Shown here piece after piece: positions 9,449-17,636 of a stretch of 64,000 bases of DNA; within the stretch, counting starts at the first letter, position 1, and each line of letters starts with the position of its first letter. Position numbers and translations under genes: made by a program. This DNA is from CAYZQH01 sp050300015 (GTDB lineage Bacteria; Pseudomonadota; Gammaproteobacteria; Pseudomonadales; Cellvibrionaceae): the NCBI GenBank assembly GCA_050300015.1, contig JBNKWZ010000028.1, positions 62,001 through 126,000 on the forward strand, written 5' to 3'. The notes under the pieces were generated by a model that was not told where the DNA came from, did not search any database, and was given only the letters and a program-made list of their open reading frames with translations.

Positions 9449-9581
9449 GTGCTCTTTATTTTGTTCTGAATTTTAAGGTTGCCAAAAAAAATGTTAGCGC
9501 CGCAATAAACACTACCAGCGAACACTATCGTTGCCTTTAGGCACTGAATTTAAAAAACGCACTCCAAAAGTTACAAACAAT

Positions 9582-10148
9582 TTAGCGTTTGATATGAGCG
9601 GTGAGTACCTGCTGCATGGCTTTTTGTACTGGAATATCCAAGTGTTCGCAGCGGTCCTTGGGGATGTAAACGGTATAGCCTCCCACTTGATAACTCATAG
9701 GCAAATACACGGCCAATAAGTTTTCATCCTGCCCTAAGGTCACCGAATCATTGGTGACAAAACCCATCACACTGACGCCTTCGGTAAGCTCAAAACGTAC
9801 CACGCGCTCTAGCTGCTTGTTCTCACCACCGGCAAAAAACCCCATCAAGTCCTTTGCGCTTGAATAAAGCGTTTTCACCAGTGGTATATGCTCGAGGAGG
9901 TTATCAATGATTTTGAACAGATACTTCACCACGTAGGCCTGAACCAAAAGGCCTACGCAAAATATCAACAACCCCGCACAGGCTACGCCTAACCCAGGTA
10001 TATACGAGCCTTCAGGTAACAACCATTGCAAGGGGATTTTCAGTAGATTTTCAGCAGTGGCAAAAAGCCAGAACAGCAACCCAAAGGTCACCACAATCGG
10101 GAGTGTGAATAACACCCCCTTTAAAAAGGTATTGGCCAGGGTTTTCAT
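9582..10148 (-). CDS. DUF502 family membrane protein
   Basis: A 188-residue protein with two N-terminal hydrophobic segments (FLKGVLFTLPIVVTFGLLFWLF and a second near residues 50-75), followed by the hallmark DUF502 region containing PLVKTLYSSAKDLM and a soluble C-terminal half. The function of the family is unknown. A strong GGAGGC ribosome site precedes the ATG. It lies 53 bases downstream of the large lipoprotein gene on the same strand and could be cotranscribed with it. Confidence 0.85.
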   Translation of the reverse strand: MKTLANTFLKGVLFTLPIVVTFGLLFWLFATAENLLKIPLQWLLPEGSYIPGLGVACAGLLIFCVGLLVQAYVVKYLFKIIDNLLEHIPLVKTLYSSAKDLMGFFAGGENKQLERVVRFELTEGVSVMGFVTNDSVTLGQDENLLAVYLPMSYQVGGYTVYIPKDRCEHLDIPVQKAMQQVLTAHIKR

Positions 10149-10201
10149 AGGAGCCTCCAGGGCTCAGCATAACGCGAATACTCTGGCTCGCATAGAACGA
10201 A

Positions 10202-13165
10202 TCATTCAATCTCGCGGCAGTCGTTGGCCACTGATATGTCTCCAAAGGGATAGGGGCGCGCTTGCTTGATTAAGAAGGTGCGCTCGGGCCCTAAAAACTT
10301 AAACTCTGACTCCATGGTCAACCAGCGATCCTCGTCATAAGGGTCCAGCAAGGGTTTAAAATGCGCTTGGATGGCACTCATAGCACAGGCCAGTGTGCGC
10401 ACTTCAGAGCCGGTGAGTACCGGAGCCGTCACCAAACTGCTTTGGCTGTGATAAGTGAGTTTGGGTGTACGCGGAGGCCATTGATACACCAAAGCCTCGG
10501 TCAATACCCCCGGTGCCGGATTGGTGACGCTGGCCTCCCCCGCCTGACTGTTCACATAATATTGGTCGGCCCGAACAGGGTTTAACACATTGCGCGCAAT
10601 GGCAACTCCGTTCGCGCGTTCGTTGCGAAAGGCCAAGTGCACCAACACACCCATCGCCACAAAATCCTGATCCACGTTGGCAAAGCTGCGTTCCTCAAAG
10701 GCTCGAAAATTCCAAAGGCTTGCCCAAACCGTTCGTATGGCATCGTCTACTCGACGCTTTGGATCGCCAATGGCAGCACTCAGTGACTGATAAAGGCCCG
10801 CACCATTAAACGTGGACAAATCCTCCGTATTGCTACTACTGCGAAAGCGGACACGCTTGTCACCAAAATGCGCTTCAACTCTGGCCTCCACATCTGCCAA
10901 CAGCTCCGCGTCCACGGGATGTGCCAAAATCGTATTGCGCACCGCCTCAAGCGCTGACTTTCTGACTTGCACATCAGTATTGAATTCCGCCTTTGCCATT
11001 TCAGTTTCCAGTAAGGCTTTTGCACCACTGGCGGCAAAGTGCGCTAAATAGTGCGCCACAGGAATGGCAAACGCCCCTTCGGGAACCTCAAAGCTCGCCC
11101 CCTCTGAACATTGCCCAGCGTAGAGAGATACCCGGTTAAGCTCTGCCAGCTGTGCCGCTTTTGCGCCGATACTGGGCAGTGCCTCAATGCCCACATCAGT
11201 AAGATCCACCAAGCTTTCAACGCTGGCATCTAAACGGGGGGTTTGAGGCTCTTGAGTGCCGCCGTTTTCTGCCCAAAACGCTTCAGCCTCAGAGAGGGTG
11301 GCGCTTCGCAAAATGTAGCCACTGGCGGTTACCTCAAAACGCACCAACTGATTCAACAGACTCTGTACCTCAGGGATTTGCCTAGCATTGGGTAAAGCCA
11401 AATTGGGCGTACCGCGGCCCTGACTTAAAATATTTACATGCGCCAGAGGTGTTTGAAACGCTTCCGTGATCAAGCCACCCACAAAGTCAATATCATTTGG
11501 GACGTCATCCGTAATCACCACCGTACGCGGACCTAACAACGCCTCACCAAGTGCCTCTACCGGCACGAATGTCAGGGTGCCATAGGCCACACCTTCAGCA
11601 AGCGCTTGCAGCTGAACATTGTTAAAAGGGGCTTTAGGGCTCACCAAGGGTAAGGTACCCTCAATCGTCCGCGCTTTTGTCACCTGTGCAGCATCCTGAG
11701 GACGAACAGCCCACTCGAGGGGGTTCACGGTGTGCGTTGTGACGGCAAAAAAGGCGCTGCGCATTTGTTCCGGACTGATGGCATCACCAAAGGTATACTC
11801 CACCGCCTTCACATTCGCGTTGGCGTGGTGGGACAGGGTTCCGAGATGATAACGGCGCGTGGTGCTATTAAAATAGTTCTCCTGCGAGAACTGCCCCCAA
11901 CCTTGTTCAAACTGGAAGTTTTCAAGAGCATCACAGCGGTTCAGCGCGGGTAATTGTTCAATCACTTCGCGCACAAAGGTGTAGTGTAACGGCCATCGCT
12001 CGGCACTGAGATAATGCACCAGACCATCGCGCTCAATATCCATCACAAATTTTACCGAGGCCACACCGGCCAAACCACTGCCTTGTGCCAGGGCGGCAAA
12101 GTCACTCGGCGTATACAGGCCTCTACTGTGTGACCCAAGAGGACGAGAGACTAAAGCCTCACAGAGGTTCGGCAATTGTTCCGTGGTGTTTTGGCAAAAC
12201 TGGAAAGGATAGGGAAACGCCTCTTGTCGAGCTAACGCGTTACCACTTGGCCACGCCATAAAAGGCACCGCATCCACGACCAACGGCTCTGCACTCGTCA
12301 CCTGACCGTAGAGCACAGCGACCCCTTCAAATTCTGGCGTGGCCGCGATACCTGCAAGCTGATTATCAGAAATGGGCACCACCACCCGCTCGCCCGCACC
12401 GAGTACGGTTGCAGGTAACGCAATGGCCGCTTCGACCTGCCAGCTGGGCAAGCCTGAATCGGCCCCCAAGGCACCTAAAACGAGCGCATAGTCCGACAGT
12501 GCAATGGGCGAAGCGCTGTAGTTTTGGAATTCTATAAACTGCGCAGGCCGAAGCGCCATTTCACTGATGGCTAACCCTTGGGGTACGGAGCTTGCCGCCC
12601 ACTGAGCAGGGTCAAAACCTGCAAACTGCACATCATCACTCACAGAAGGCTTTGATTGGCTTTGGCAAACATTGCCGTTGTTTTTACCGGGGCTCGCATA
12701 CCGACAAACACTCGCATCCCCCGTGCCGGAGGGAAAGCGCGCAAAGGCTTCATTTTCCTTAAGCGCCGGCACCTCTAACCTAGCAACCACGGCCTGTTCT
12801 AAATCACGTAACGTGAGGGTTTCACCGCCGCTGCTGATTTTAAAAGGTAAATGTAGATCACCCTGCTCGGGACCGTCATCAGCCCACAACAAAAGAAGCT
12901 CACCTGGCGCCAAAACGCGCGCAGGCAAGCGCACAGGGCCACTGTCACTGTCTTCTAGCGTGTAATCCGAAAGGTTCAGTGGCTGCGCGGACGTATTCAC
13001 CAACTCTAGCCAATCGTCCAACTCACCGTTTTCATCCACGGCCACGCCTTCGTTTTGAGCCACCACCTCATTGATCACGAGCACAGCAGTTGCTGGTTGT
13101 TCACCACCACAGGCGCCGAGCAGTAACGCAAATATGGCAACGGTTAAAAAGTGCATCCCCCGCAT
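10202..13165 (-). CDS. Lipoprotein with lamin-tail and PEP-synthase-like domains
   Basis: A 987-residue secreted lipoprotein (lipobox LLGAC, acyl-Cys19). Two lamin-tail-like beta domains lie at about 30-95 and 195-270 (LDDWLELVN...LSDYTLED; AQFIEFQN...LSDYALVLG). A segment around His576 (TPLAHVNILSQGRGTPN) resembles the swivelling phospho-His domain of PEP synthase. A C-terminal ATP-grasp-like PPDK_N domain follows, with RSSSNTEDL (Arg775) and a terminal IKQARPYPF. In true PEP synthase the ATP-grasp comes first and a TIM barrel follows; here the order is reversed and the barrel is missing. An extracytoplasmic ATP-using enzyme would be odd, so the domain may be non-catalytic. ATG 13165 is used; a GTG lies one codon upstream. 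Confidence 0.75.
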   Translation of the reverse strand: MRGMHFLTVAIFALLLGACGGEQPATAVLVINEVVAQNEGVAVDENGELDDWLELVNTSAQPLNLSDYTLEDSDSGPVRLPARVLAPGELLLLWADDGPEQGDLHLPFKISSGGETLTLRDLEQAVVARLEVPALKENEAFARFPSGTGDASVCRYASPGKNNGNVCQSQSKPSVSDDVQFAGFDPAQWAASSVPQGLAISEMALRPAQFIEFQNYSASPIALSDYALVLGALGADSGLPSWQVEAAIALPATVLGAGERVVVPISDNQLAGIAATPEFEGVAVLYGQVTSAEPLVVDAVPFMAWPSGNALARQEAFPYPFQFCQNTTEQLPNLCEALVSRPLGSHSRGLYTPSDFAALAQGSGLAGVASVKFVMDIERDGLVHYLSAERWPLHYTFVREVIEQLPALNRCDALENFQFEQGWGQFSQENYFNSTTRRYHLGTLSHHANANVKAVEYTFGDAISPEQMRSAFFAVTTHTVNPLEWAVRPQDAAQVTKARTIEGTLPLVSPKAPFNNVQLQALAEGVAYGTLTFVPVEALGEALLGPRTVVITDDVPNDIDFVGGLITEAFQTPLAHVNILSQGRGTPNLALPNARQIPEVQSLLNQLVRFEVTASGYILRSATLSEAEAFWAENGGTQEPQTPRLDASVESLVDLTDVGIEALPSIGAKAAQLAELNRVSLYAGQCSEGASFEVPEGAFAIPVAHYLAHFAASGAKALLETEMAKAEFNTDVQVRKSALEAVRNTILAHPVDAELLADVEARVEAHFGDKRVRFRSSSNTEDLSTFNGAGLYQSLSAAIGDPKRRVDDAIRTVWASLWNFRAFEERSFANVDQDFVAMGVLVHLAFRNERANGVAIARNVLNPVRADQYYVNSQAGEASVTNPAPGVLTEALVYQWPPRTPKLTYHSQSSLVTAPVLTGSEVRTLACAMSAIQAHFKPLLDPYDEDRWLTMESEFKFLGPERTFLIKQARPYPFGDISVANDCREIE

Positions 13166-13337
13166 CACAAGGTCTCGTTATGGGCTTTACGCTGTTGTAG
13201 CACTATTGAGGGGAAAGGAAAAAGGATAAATTGTTAGAAAATGTAAAATTCGGACACCCGTGGCAAACGACGGAGAAAGCTGTCACAGTTTAAGGGACAG
13301 GGGCGCCGGGCCCCGATCCAAACAAACCCTGTCAACG

Positions 13338-14456
13338 CTAGAGCTTCATATCACCAAAAAAGTTTTTCATGCCCTCAAACCAGCTGGACTGCTTAGGTGA
13401 ATGCTTTTGACCTGTCATGGTAGACCGCAACTCTTCGAGCAATTCTTTTTGTTTGCCCGAAAGGTTGACCGGCGTTTCGAGAATGACACGGCACAATAAA
13501 TCCCCTGGCGCACCGCCGCGTACAGAGGTAACGCCCTTACCGCGCAGTCTAAATAATTTACCCGTTTGCGTGCCCTCAGGGACTTTCAGTTTAACCCGAC
13601 CATCCAAAGTGGGCACTTCTAACTCGCCGCCGAGGCACGCCTCAAACAAGCTGATCGGCACTTCGCAGTATAGGTTTTTACCATCGCGCTGAAAAAACTC
13701 ATGCTCTTTTACCGAGACCTGCACATAAAGGTCCCCAGTTGGGCCACCTTCGGCACCGGCTTCGCCTTCGCCGGCCAAGCGAATACGGTCTCCAGTATCC
13801 ACTCCTGCGGGCACCTTCACATTTAAGGTTTTAGTTTCCTCTACTCGGCCCTGACCGTGACAATCACCACAGGGGTCGGAAATGGATTTACCCTTGCCAC
13901 GACAAGTGGGGCAAGTTTGCTGAACCGAGAAAAAACCCTGCTGCATGCGCACTTGGCCATGGCCGCCACAGGTGGTACAGGTTGTGGGCTTGGTGCCTGG
14001 CTTAGCGCCACTGCCATCGCAAGTTTTACAGCCCACCAAAGTAGGTACTTTAATCTTAACGCTGGTCCCGCGTACGGCGTCTTCAAGGCTCAACTCTAGG
14101 GTATAGCGCAGATCGCTGCCACGACTGGGGCCACCGCGACCACCACCACCAAAAATATCCCCAAACACATCGCCAAAAATATCACTGAAGTTACCAAAGC
14201 CCCCAGCGCCGCCACCCATACCGGCCTGACCTTCCACACCGGCATGACCATACTGATCGTAGGCTGCACGTTTTTGCGCATCCGACAGCACCTCATAAGC
14301 CTCGGAGGCCTCCTTAAACTTGTCCTCGGCGTCTTTGTTATCAGGGTTACGGTCGGGGTGAAACTTCATCGCCACACGGCGATAAGCTTTCTTCAGTTCT
14401 TGTTCGCTGACATCTTTGCCAACCCCTAAGACTTCGTAATAATCTCGTTTAGACAT
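13338..14456 (-). CDS. dnaJ: Chaperone DnaJ
   Basis: A 372-residue type I Hsp40 that stimulates DnaK ATPase and delivers substrates. The J domain carries HPD (FHPDRNPDN), then a Gly/Phe-rich linker, four zinc-binding CxxCxGxG repeats (CKTCDGSG, CTTCGGHG, CPTCRGKG, CGDCHGQG) and the C-terminal substrate-binding domains. It is the third gene of grpE-dnaK-dnaJ, separated from dnaK by an unusually long 343-base gap. Confidence 0.98.
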   Translation of the reverse strand: MSKRDYYEVLGVGKDVSEQELKKAYRRVAMKFHPDRNPDNKDAEDKFKEASEAYEVLSDAQKRAAYDQYGHAGVEGQAGMGGGAGGFGNFSDIFGDVFGDIFGGGGRGGPSRGSDLRYTLELSLEDAVRGTSVKIKVPTLVGCKTCDGSGAKPGTKPTTCTTCGGHGQVRMQQGFFSVQQTCPTCRGKGKSISDPCGDCHGQGRVEETKTLNVKVPAGVDTGDRIRLAGEGEAGAEGGPTGDLYVQVSVKEHEFFQRDGKNLYCEVPISLFEACLGGELEVPTLDGRVKLKVPEGTQTGKLFRLRGKGVTSVRGGAPGDLLCRVILETPVNLSGKQKELLEELRSTMTGQKHSPKQSSWFEGMKNFFGDMKL

Positions 14457-14799
14457 GTGACCACAAACCCAATTAACTGCCGAATACAGAACCCACCGCC
14501 GTCGGTGCGCCCGTGTTTAACCTTGTTATCTGTCACTCAGATGCAACACCTGAGCCTTTCTAAGCGTGCAAACAGCATAATGACAAGCGGGGCCGTTTGA
14601 CACACCACTTTAAACCGCTTACCCAAACAACCCTGTAATACCAACTTATAACGCAACGCTCTGACACAACAAAGCAGGGCAAAAGGCCTTGGTCACTTCC
14701 CTGTTGCTTAACCAGGGCACTCGACAATCTCGCATCAAGTTGGGCAACCAGAGCCTCTAGCCCTGCTCACATGCGCAGCCAAAGGCCGCACAAGGTGTT
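14457..14799. other. Gap between dnaK and dnaJ
   Basis: No reading frame or clear intrinsic terminator is seen in this 343-base gap. It may hold a promoter for dnaJ, but no convincing sigma32 or sigma70 element was recognised. Confidence 0.4.
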
Positions 14800-16722
14800 T
14801 TACTTATCTTCTTTGACTTCTTCGAACTCCGCGTCAACAACACCATCATCCGCAGGTTTTTCGTCAGCGGCACCTTGTGCACCAGCGTCGGTGCCTGCGG
14901 CTTGCTGCTCTGCGTAGAGTTTCTGAGCCAAACTGCTAGAAGCCTCCGTTAATGTCTTAGTGGCTTCTTCAATTTTACCTTTATCGTTGCCTTTGGCCGC
15001 TTCTTCGGCTTCAGTAAGCGCTGACTCGATGGCAGACTTCTCCTCCGCAGAGGCCTTGTCACCCGCTTCTTCGAGCGTTTTCTTAGTGGCGTGAATCAAG
15101 CCTTCTAAGGTATTACGCGCAGTGACCACTTCTTCAAACTGTCGATCCGCCTCCGCATTCGCCTCGGCGTCAGCCACCATTTTATCGATTTCGCTATCAC
15201 TCAAACCAGAGGATGCTTTAATCACAATGGATTGCTCTTTACCGGTGGCTTTGTCCTTGGCAGACACGTTCAATATGCCGTTTGCGTCAATATCAAAAGT
15301 GACTTCGATTTGCGGCATACCGCGCTGCGCGGGTGGAATATCGGCCAAATCGAAACGCCCCAAGGATTTGTTCTGAGACGCTTGCTTACGCTCACCTTGC
15401 ACCACGTGAATGGTCACCGCGGTTTGGTTGTCTTCGGCGGTAGAGAACACCTGCGACTTCTTCGTGGGAATGGTAGTGTTCTTCTCGATTAAAGGTGTGG
15501 CAACACCACCCATCGTCTCAATCCCCAAGGTTAAGGGGGTAACATCCAACAACAAGACGTCTTTAACATCACCGGACAATACCGCACCTTGGATGGCTGC
15601 ACCCACGGCAACGGCCTCATCAGGGTTCACATCTTTGCGAGGCTCTTTGCCGAAGAAGTCTGCCACGTACTTTTGCACCAATGGCATACGCGTTTGACCA
15701 CCCACCAAAATTACATCGGAGATGTCGTTAACACTGATACCGGCGTCTTCAATGGCGGTTTTCACCGGCTCAATGGAACGCTTCACTAACTCCTCTACCA
15801 AAGATTCCAGCTTCGAACGCGTAAGCTTCACCACCAAGTGCTTGGGCCCTGTGGCGTCTGCGGTAATGTAGGGTAAGTTCACTTCAGTTTGTTGGCTCGA
15901 AGACAGCTCGATTTTGGCTTTTTCGGCCGCTTCTTTTAAGCGCTGTAACGCCAGTGGATCATTGTGTAAATCAATACCGTTGGACTTCTTAAACTCATCG
16001 GCCAAGTACTCGATCAAGCGCATGTCGAAGTCTTCACCACCCAAGAAGGTGTCACCGTTAGTGGACAACACCTCAAACTGGTGCTCGCCATCCACATCGG
16101 CAATTTCGATAATGGAGATATCGAATGTCCCCCCCCCCAAGTCGTACACGGCGATGGTACGATCGCCTTGGGCCTTGTCCATACCATAAGCTAACGCAGC
16201 TGCAGTGGGCTCGTTGATAATACGCTTCACTTCAAGACCGGCAATTTTGCCCGCGTCTTTGGTGGCTTGGCGTTGTGAATCGTTGAAGTAGGCCGGAACC
16301 GTAATCACCGCTTCGGTAACTTTTTCGCCAAGGTAATCCTCAGCGGTTTTCTTCATTTTTTTCAATACTTCTGCAGAAATCTGTGGCGGGGCTTTCTTAT
16401 CACCCTTCACTTCTACCCAAGCATCGCCATTGTCTGCCTTCATGATTTTGTAAGGCACCATGGAGATGTCTTTTTGAACCACAGAGTCGTCAAATTTGCG
16501 GCCAATTAAACGCTTAACGGCATACAGGGTATTGGAGGGGTTCGTGACCGCTTGACGCTTTGCACTCTGGCCCACCAAAATTTCGTTGTCGTCGGTGAAG
16601 GCTACGATCGATGGCGTGGTGCGATCACCTTCGGCGTTTTCAATCACCTTCGGCTTATTGCCTTCCAAGACAGCCACACAAGAGTTGGTGGTGCCTAAAT
16701 CGATACCAATGATTTTACCCAT
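14800..16722 (-). CDS. dnaK: Molecular chaperone DnaK (Hsp70)
   Basis: A 640-residue Hsp70. The ATPase domain opens with GKIIGIDLGTTNSCVAV and contains the phosphate motif DLGGGTFD, the substrate-binding domain follows near residue 390, and the C-terminal lid ends with the acidic EEVKEDK. The start is fixed at ATG 16722 by GAGGAG seven bases upstream; an upstream in-frame extension lacks Hsp70 similarity. It folds and protects proteins with GrpE and DnaJ, encoded on either side. Confidence 0.98.
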   Translation of the reverse strand: MGKIIGIDLGTTNSCVAVLEGNKPKVIENAEGDRTTPSIVAFTDDNEILVGQSAKRQAVTNPSNTLYAVKRLIGRKFDDSVVQKDISMVPYKIMKADNGDAWVEVKGDKKAPPQISAEVLKKMKKTAEDYLGEKVTEAVITVPAYFNDSQRQATKDAGKIAGLEVKRIINEPTAAALAYGMDKAQGDRTIAVYDLGGGTFDISIIEIADVDGEHQFEVLSTNGDTFLGGEDFDMRLIEYLADEFKKSNGIDLHNDPLALQRLKEAAEKAKIELSSSQQTEVNLPYITADATGPKHLVVKLTRSKLESLVEELVKRSIEPVKTAIEDAGISVNDISDVILVGGQTRMPLVQKYVADFFGKEPRKDVNPDEAVAVGAAIQGAVLSGDVKDVLLLDVTPLTLGIETMGGVATPLIEKNTTIPTKKSQVFSTAEDNQTAVTIHVVQGERKQASQNKSLGRFDLADIPPAQRGMPQIEVTFDIDANGILNVSAKDKATGKEQSIVIKASSGLSDSEIDKMVADAEANAEADRQFEEVVTARNTLEGLIHATKKTLEEAGDKASAEEKSAIESALTEAEEAAKGNDKGKIEEATKTLTEASSSLAQKLYAEQQAAGTDAGAQGAADEKPADDGVVDAEFEEVKEDK

Positions 16723-16795
16723 GATTGTTCTCCTCATGCCGGCAACGAACATTGCGCTACCCGGCGTGTTACTCAATTAACAGAATCTGATTTGT

Positions 16796-16822
16796 ATATT
16801 GGCGCGACTCGAGATATTTCAA
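16796..16822 (-). promoter_or_regulatory. Weak sigma32-like promoter before dnaK
   Basis: In the grpE-dnaK gap the minus strand reads GTTGAAA, then about 13 bases, then CGCCAATAT, an imperfect match to the heat-shock consensus (CTTGAA / CCCCATNT). It could give dnaK extra transcription beyond the grpE promoter. Confidence 0.3.
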
Positions 16823-16867
16823 CCCAAAATGTAGGTTTTTTTACGGCCTGCGCATGCTGTGCTTACC

Positions 16868-17494
16868 TTATTCAGGTGCCTTGGAGACTACCACCATGGC
16901 AGGTCGTACCAGGCGGCCATTCAACGTATACCCTTTTTGAAACACATCGAGCACGGTATTGGGCTCAACCTCAGCATTGGGTACCGCAGTCATCGCCTGA
17001 TGCAACTGGGGGTCGAAGGGCTCATTAACGGGGTTCACTTGCTCCACGTTATGACGCTTCAAACTTTCAATTAAAGACTTTAAGGTCAGCTCGACGCCTT
17101 CCACCAATGCGCTCACGCCTCCTTCCTTACCATCGGCGGCGGCCAACGCTCGCTCTAGATTATCCGCCACCGGCAACATATCGCTCACGAATTTATCCAA
17201 AGCGAACTTGTGCGCTTTTTCCACATCTTGCTCAGCGCGACGACGAATGTTTTGCGCCTCGGCTTGAGCACGCAACACGGCATCATTGGCCTCGGACAGG
17301 GATTCACCGAGCTGCGCGATTTCAGCTTGCAAAGCTGCAACATCTGGGTGCGACTCACCAGCGCTAGACGCCGAAGCGCTGCTGGCACTGGCCGATGCGC
17401 TGGCCCCTTGAGCGGACGCACTGGCCCCACTGCTGCTCTGGATGTCCACACGATCATCCTGTAAGTCGTCTGTTGAATGTGAATCTTGTGTCAC
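16868..17494 (-). CDS. grpE: Nucleotide exchange factor GrpE
   Basis: A 208-residue DnaK cochaperone. The long coiled-coil helix begins near residue 52 (VAALQAEIAQLGESLSEAND) and the C-terminal beta domain ends with GYTLNGRLVRPAMVVVSK. The N-terminus has an unusual Ser/Ala/Gly low-complexity tract at residues 20-47. The start is GTG with GGAG seven bases upstream. It heads the grpE-dnaK-dnaJ run. Confidence 0.96.
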   Translation of the reverse strand: MTQDSHSTDDLQDDRVDIQSSSGASASAQGASASASASSASASSAGESHPDVAALQAEIAQLGESLSEANDAVLRAQAEAQNIRRRAEQDVEKAHKFALDKFVSDMLPVADNLERALAAADGKEGGVSALVEGVELTLKSLIESLKRHNVEQVNPVNEPFDPQLHQAMTAVPNAEVEPNTVLDVFQKGYTLNGRLVRPAMVVVSKAPE

Positions 17495-17536
17495 GACGGG
17501 TCTCCATTCAATTGGTCAAATCTATCTACTGCGACA

Positions 17537-17564
17537 ATATGGGGGCAGAACCGAGGCATTCAAG
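17537..17564 (-). promoter_or_regulatory. Heat-shock (sigma32) promoter of grpE
   Basis: The minus strand shows -35 CTTGAA (17564-17559), a 14-base spacer and -10 CCCCATAT (17544-17537), matching the sigma32 consensus at every core position, 42 bases before the grpE start codon. Confidence 0.88.
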
Positions 17565-17597
17565 TGGTGAGCGATGGTCTTTTCTATTCTTTTAAAC

Positions 17598-17617
17598 TAC
17601 TGTATAAATACACAGAC
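17598..17617 (+). promoter_or_regulatory. LexA (SOS) box of recN
   Basis: TACTGTATAAATACACAG contains CTG at 17600-17602 and CAG at 17613-17615 with the canonical ten-base AT-rich spacer. It lies 20 bases before the recN ATG, as expected for direct LexA repression. Confidence 0.87.
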
Positions 17618-17636
17618 TTCACTGCGAGGGCAACCC

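Noticed and set aside
13297..13320. G+C-rich hairpin after dnaJ as a terminator
   Set aside because: The stem is only five pairs and no T-run follows on the minus strand.
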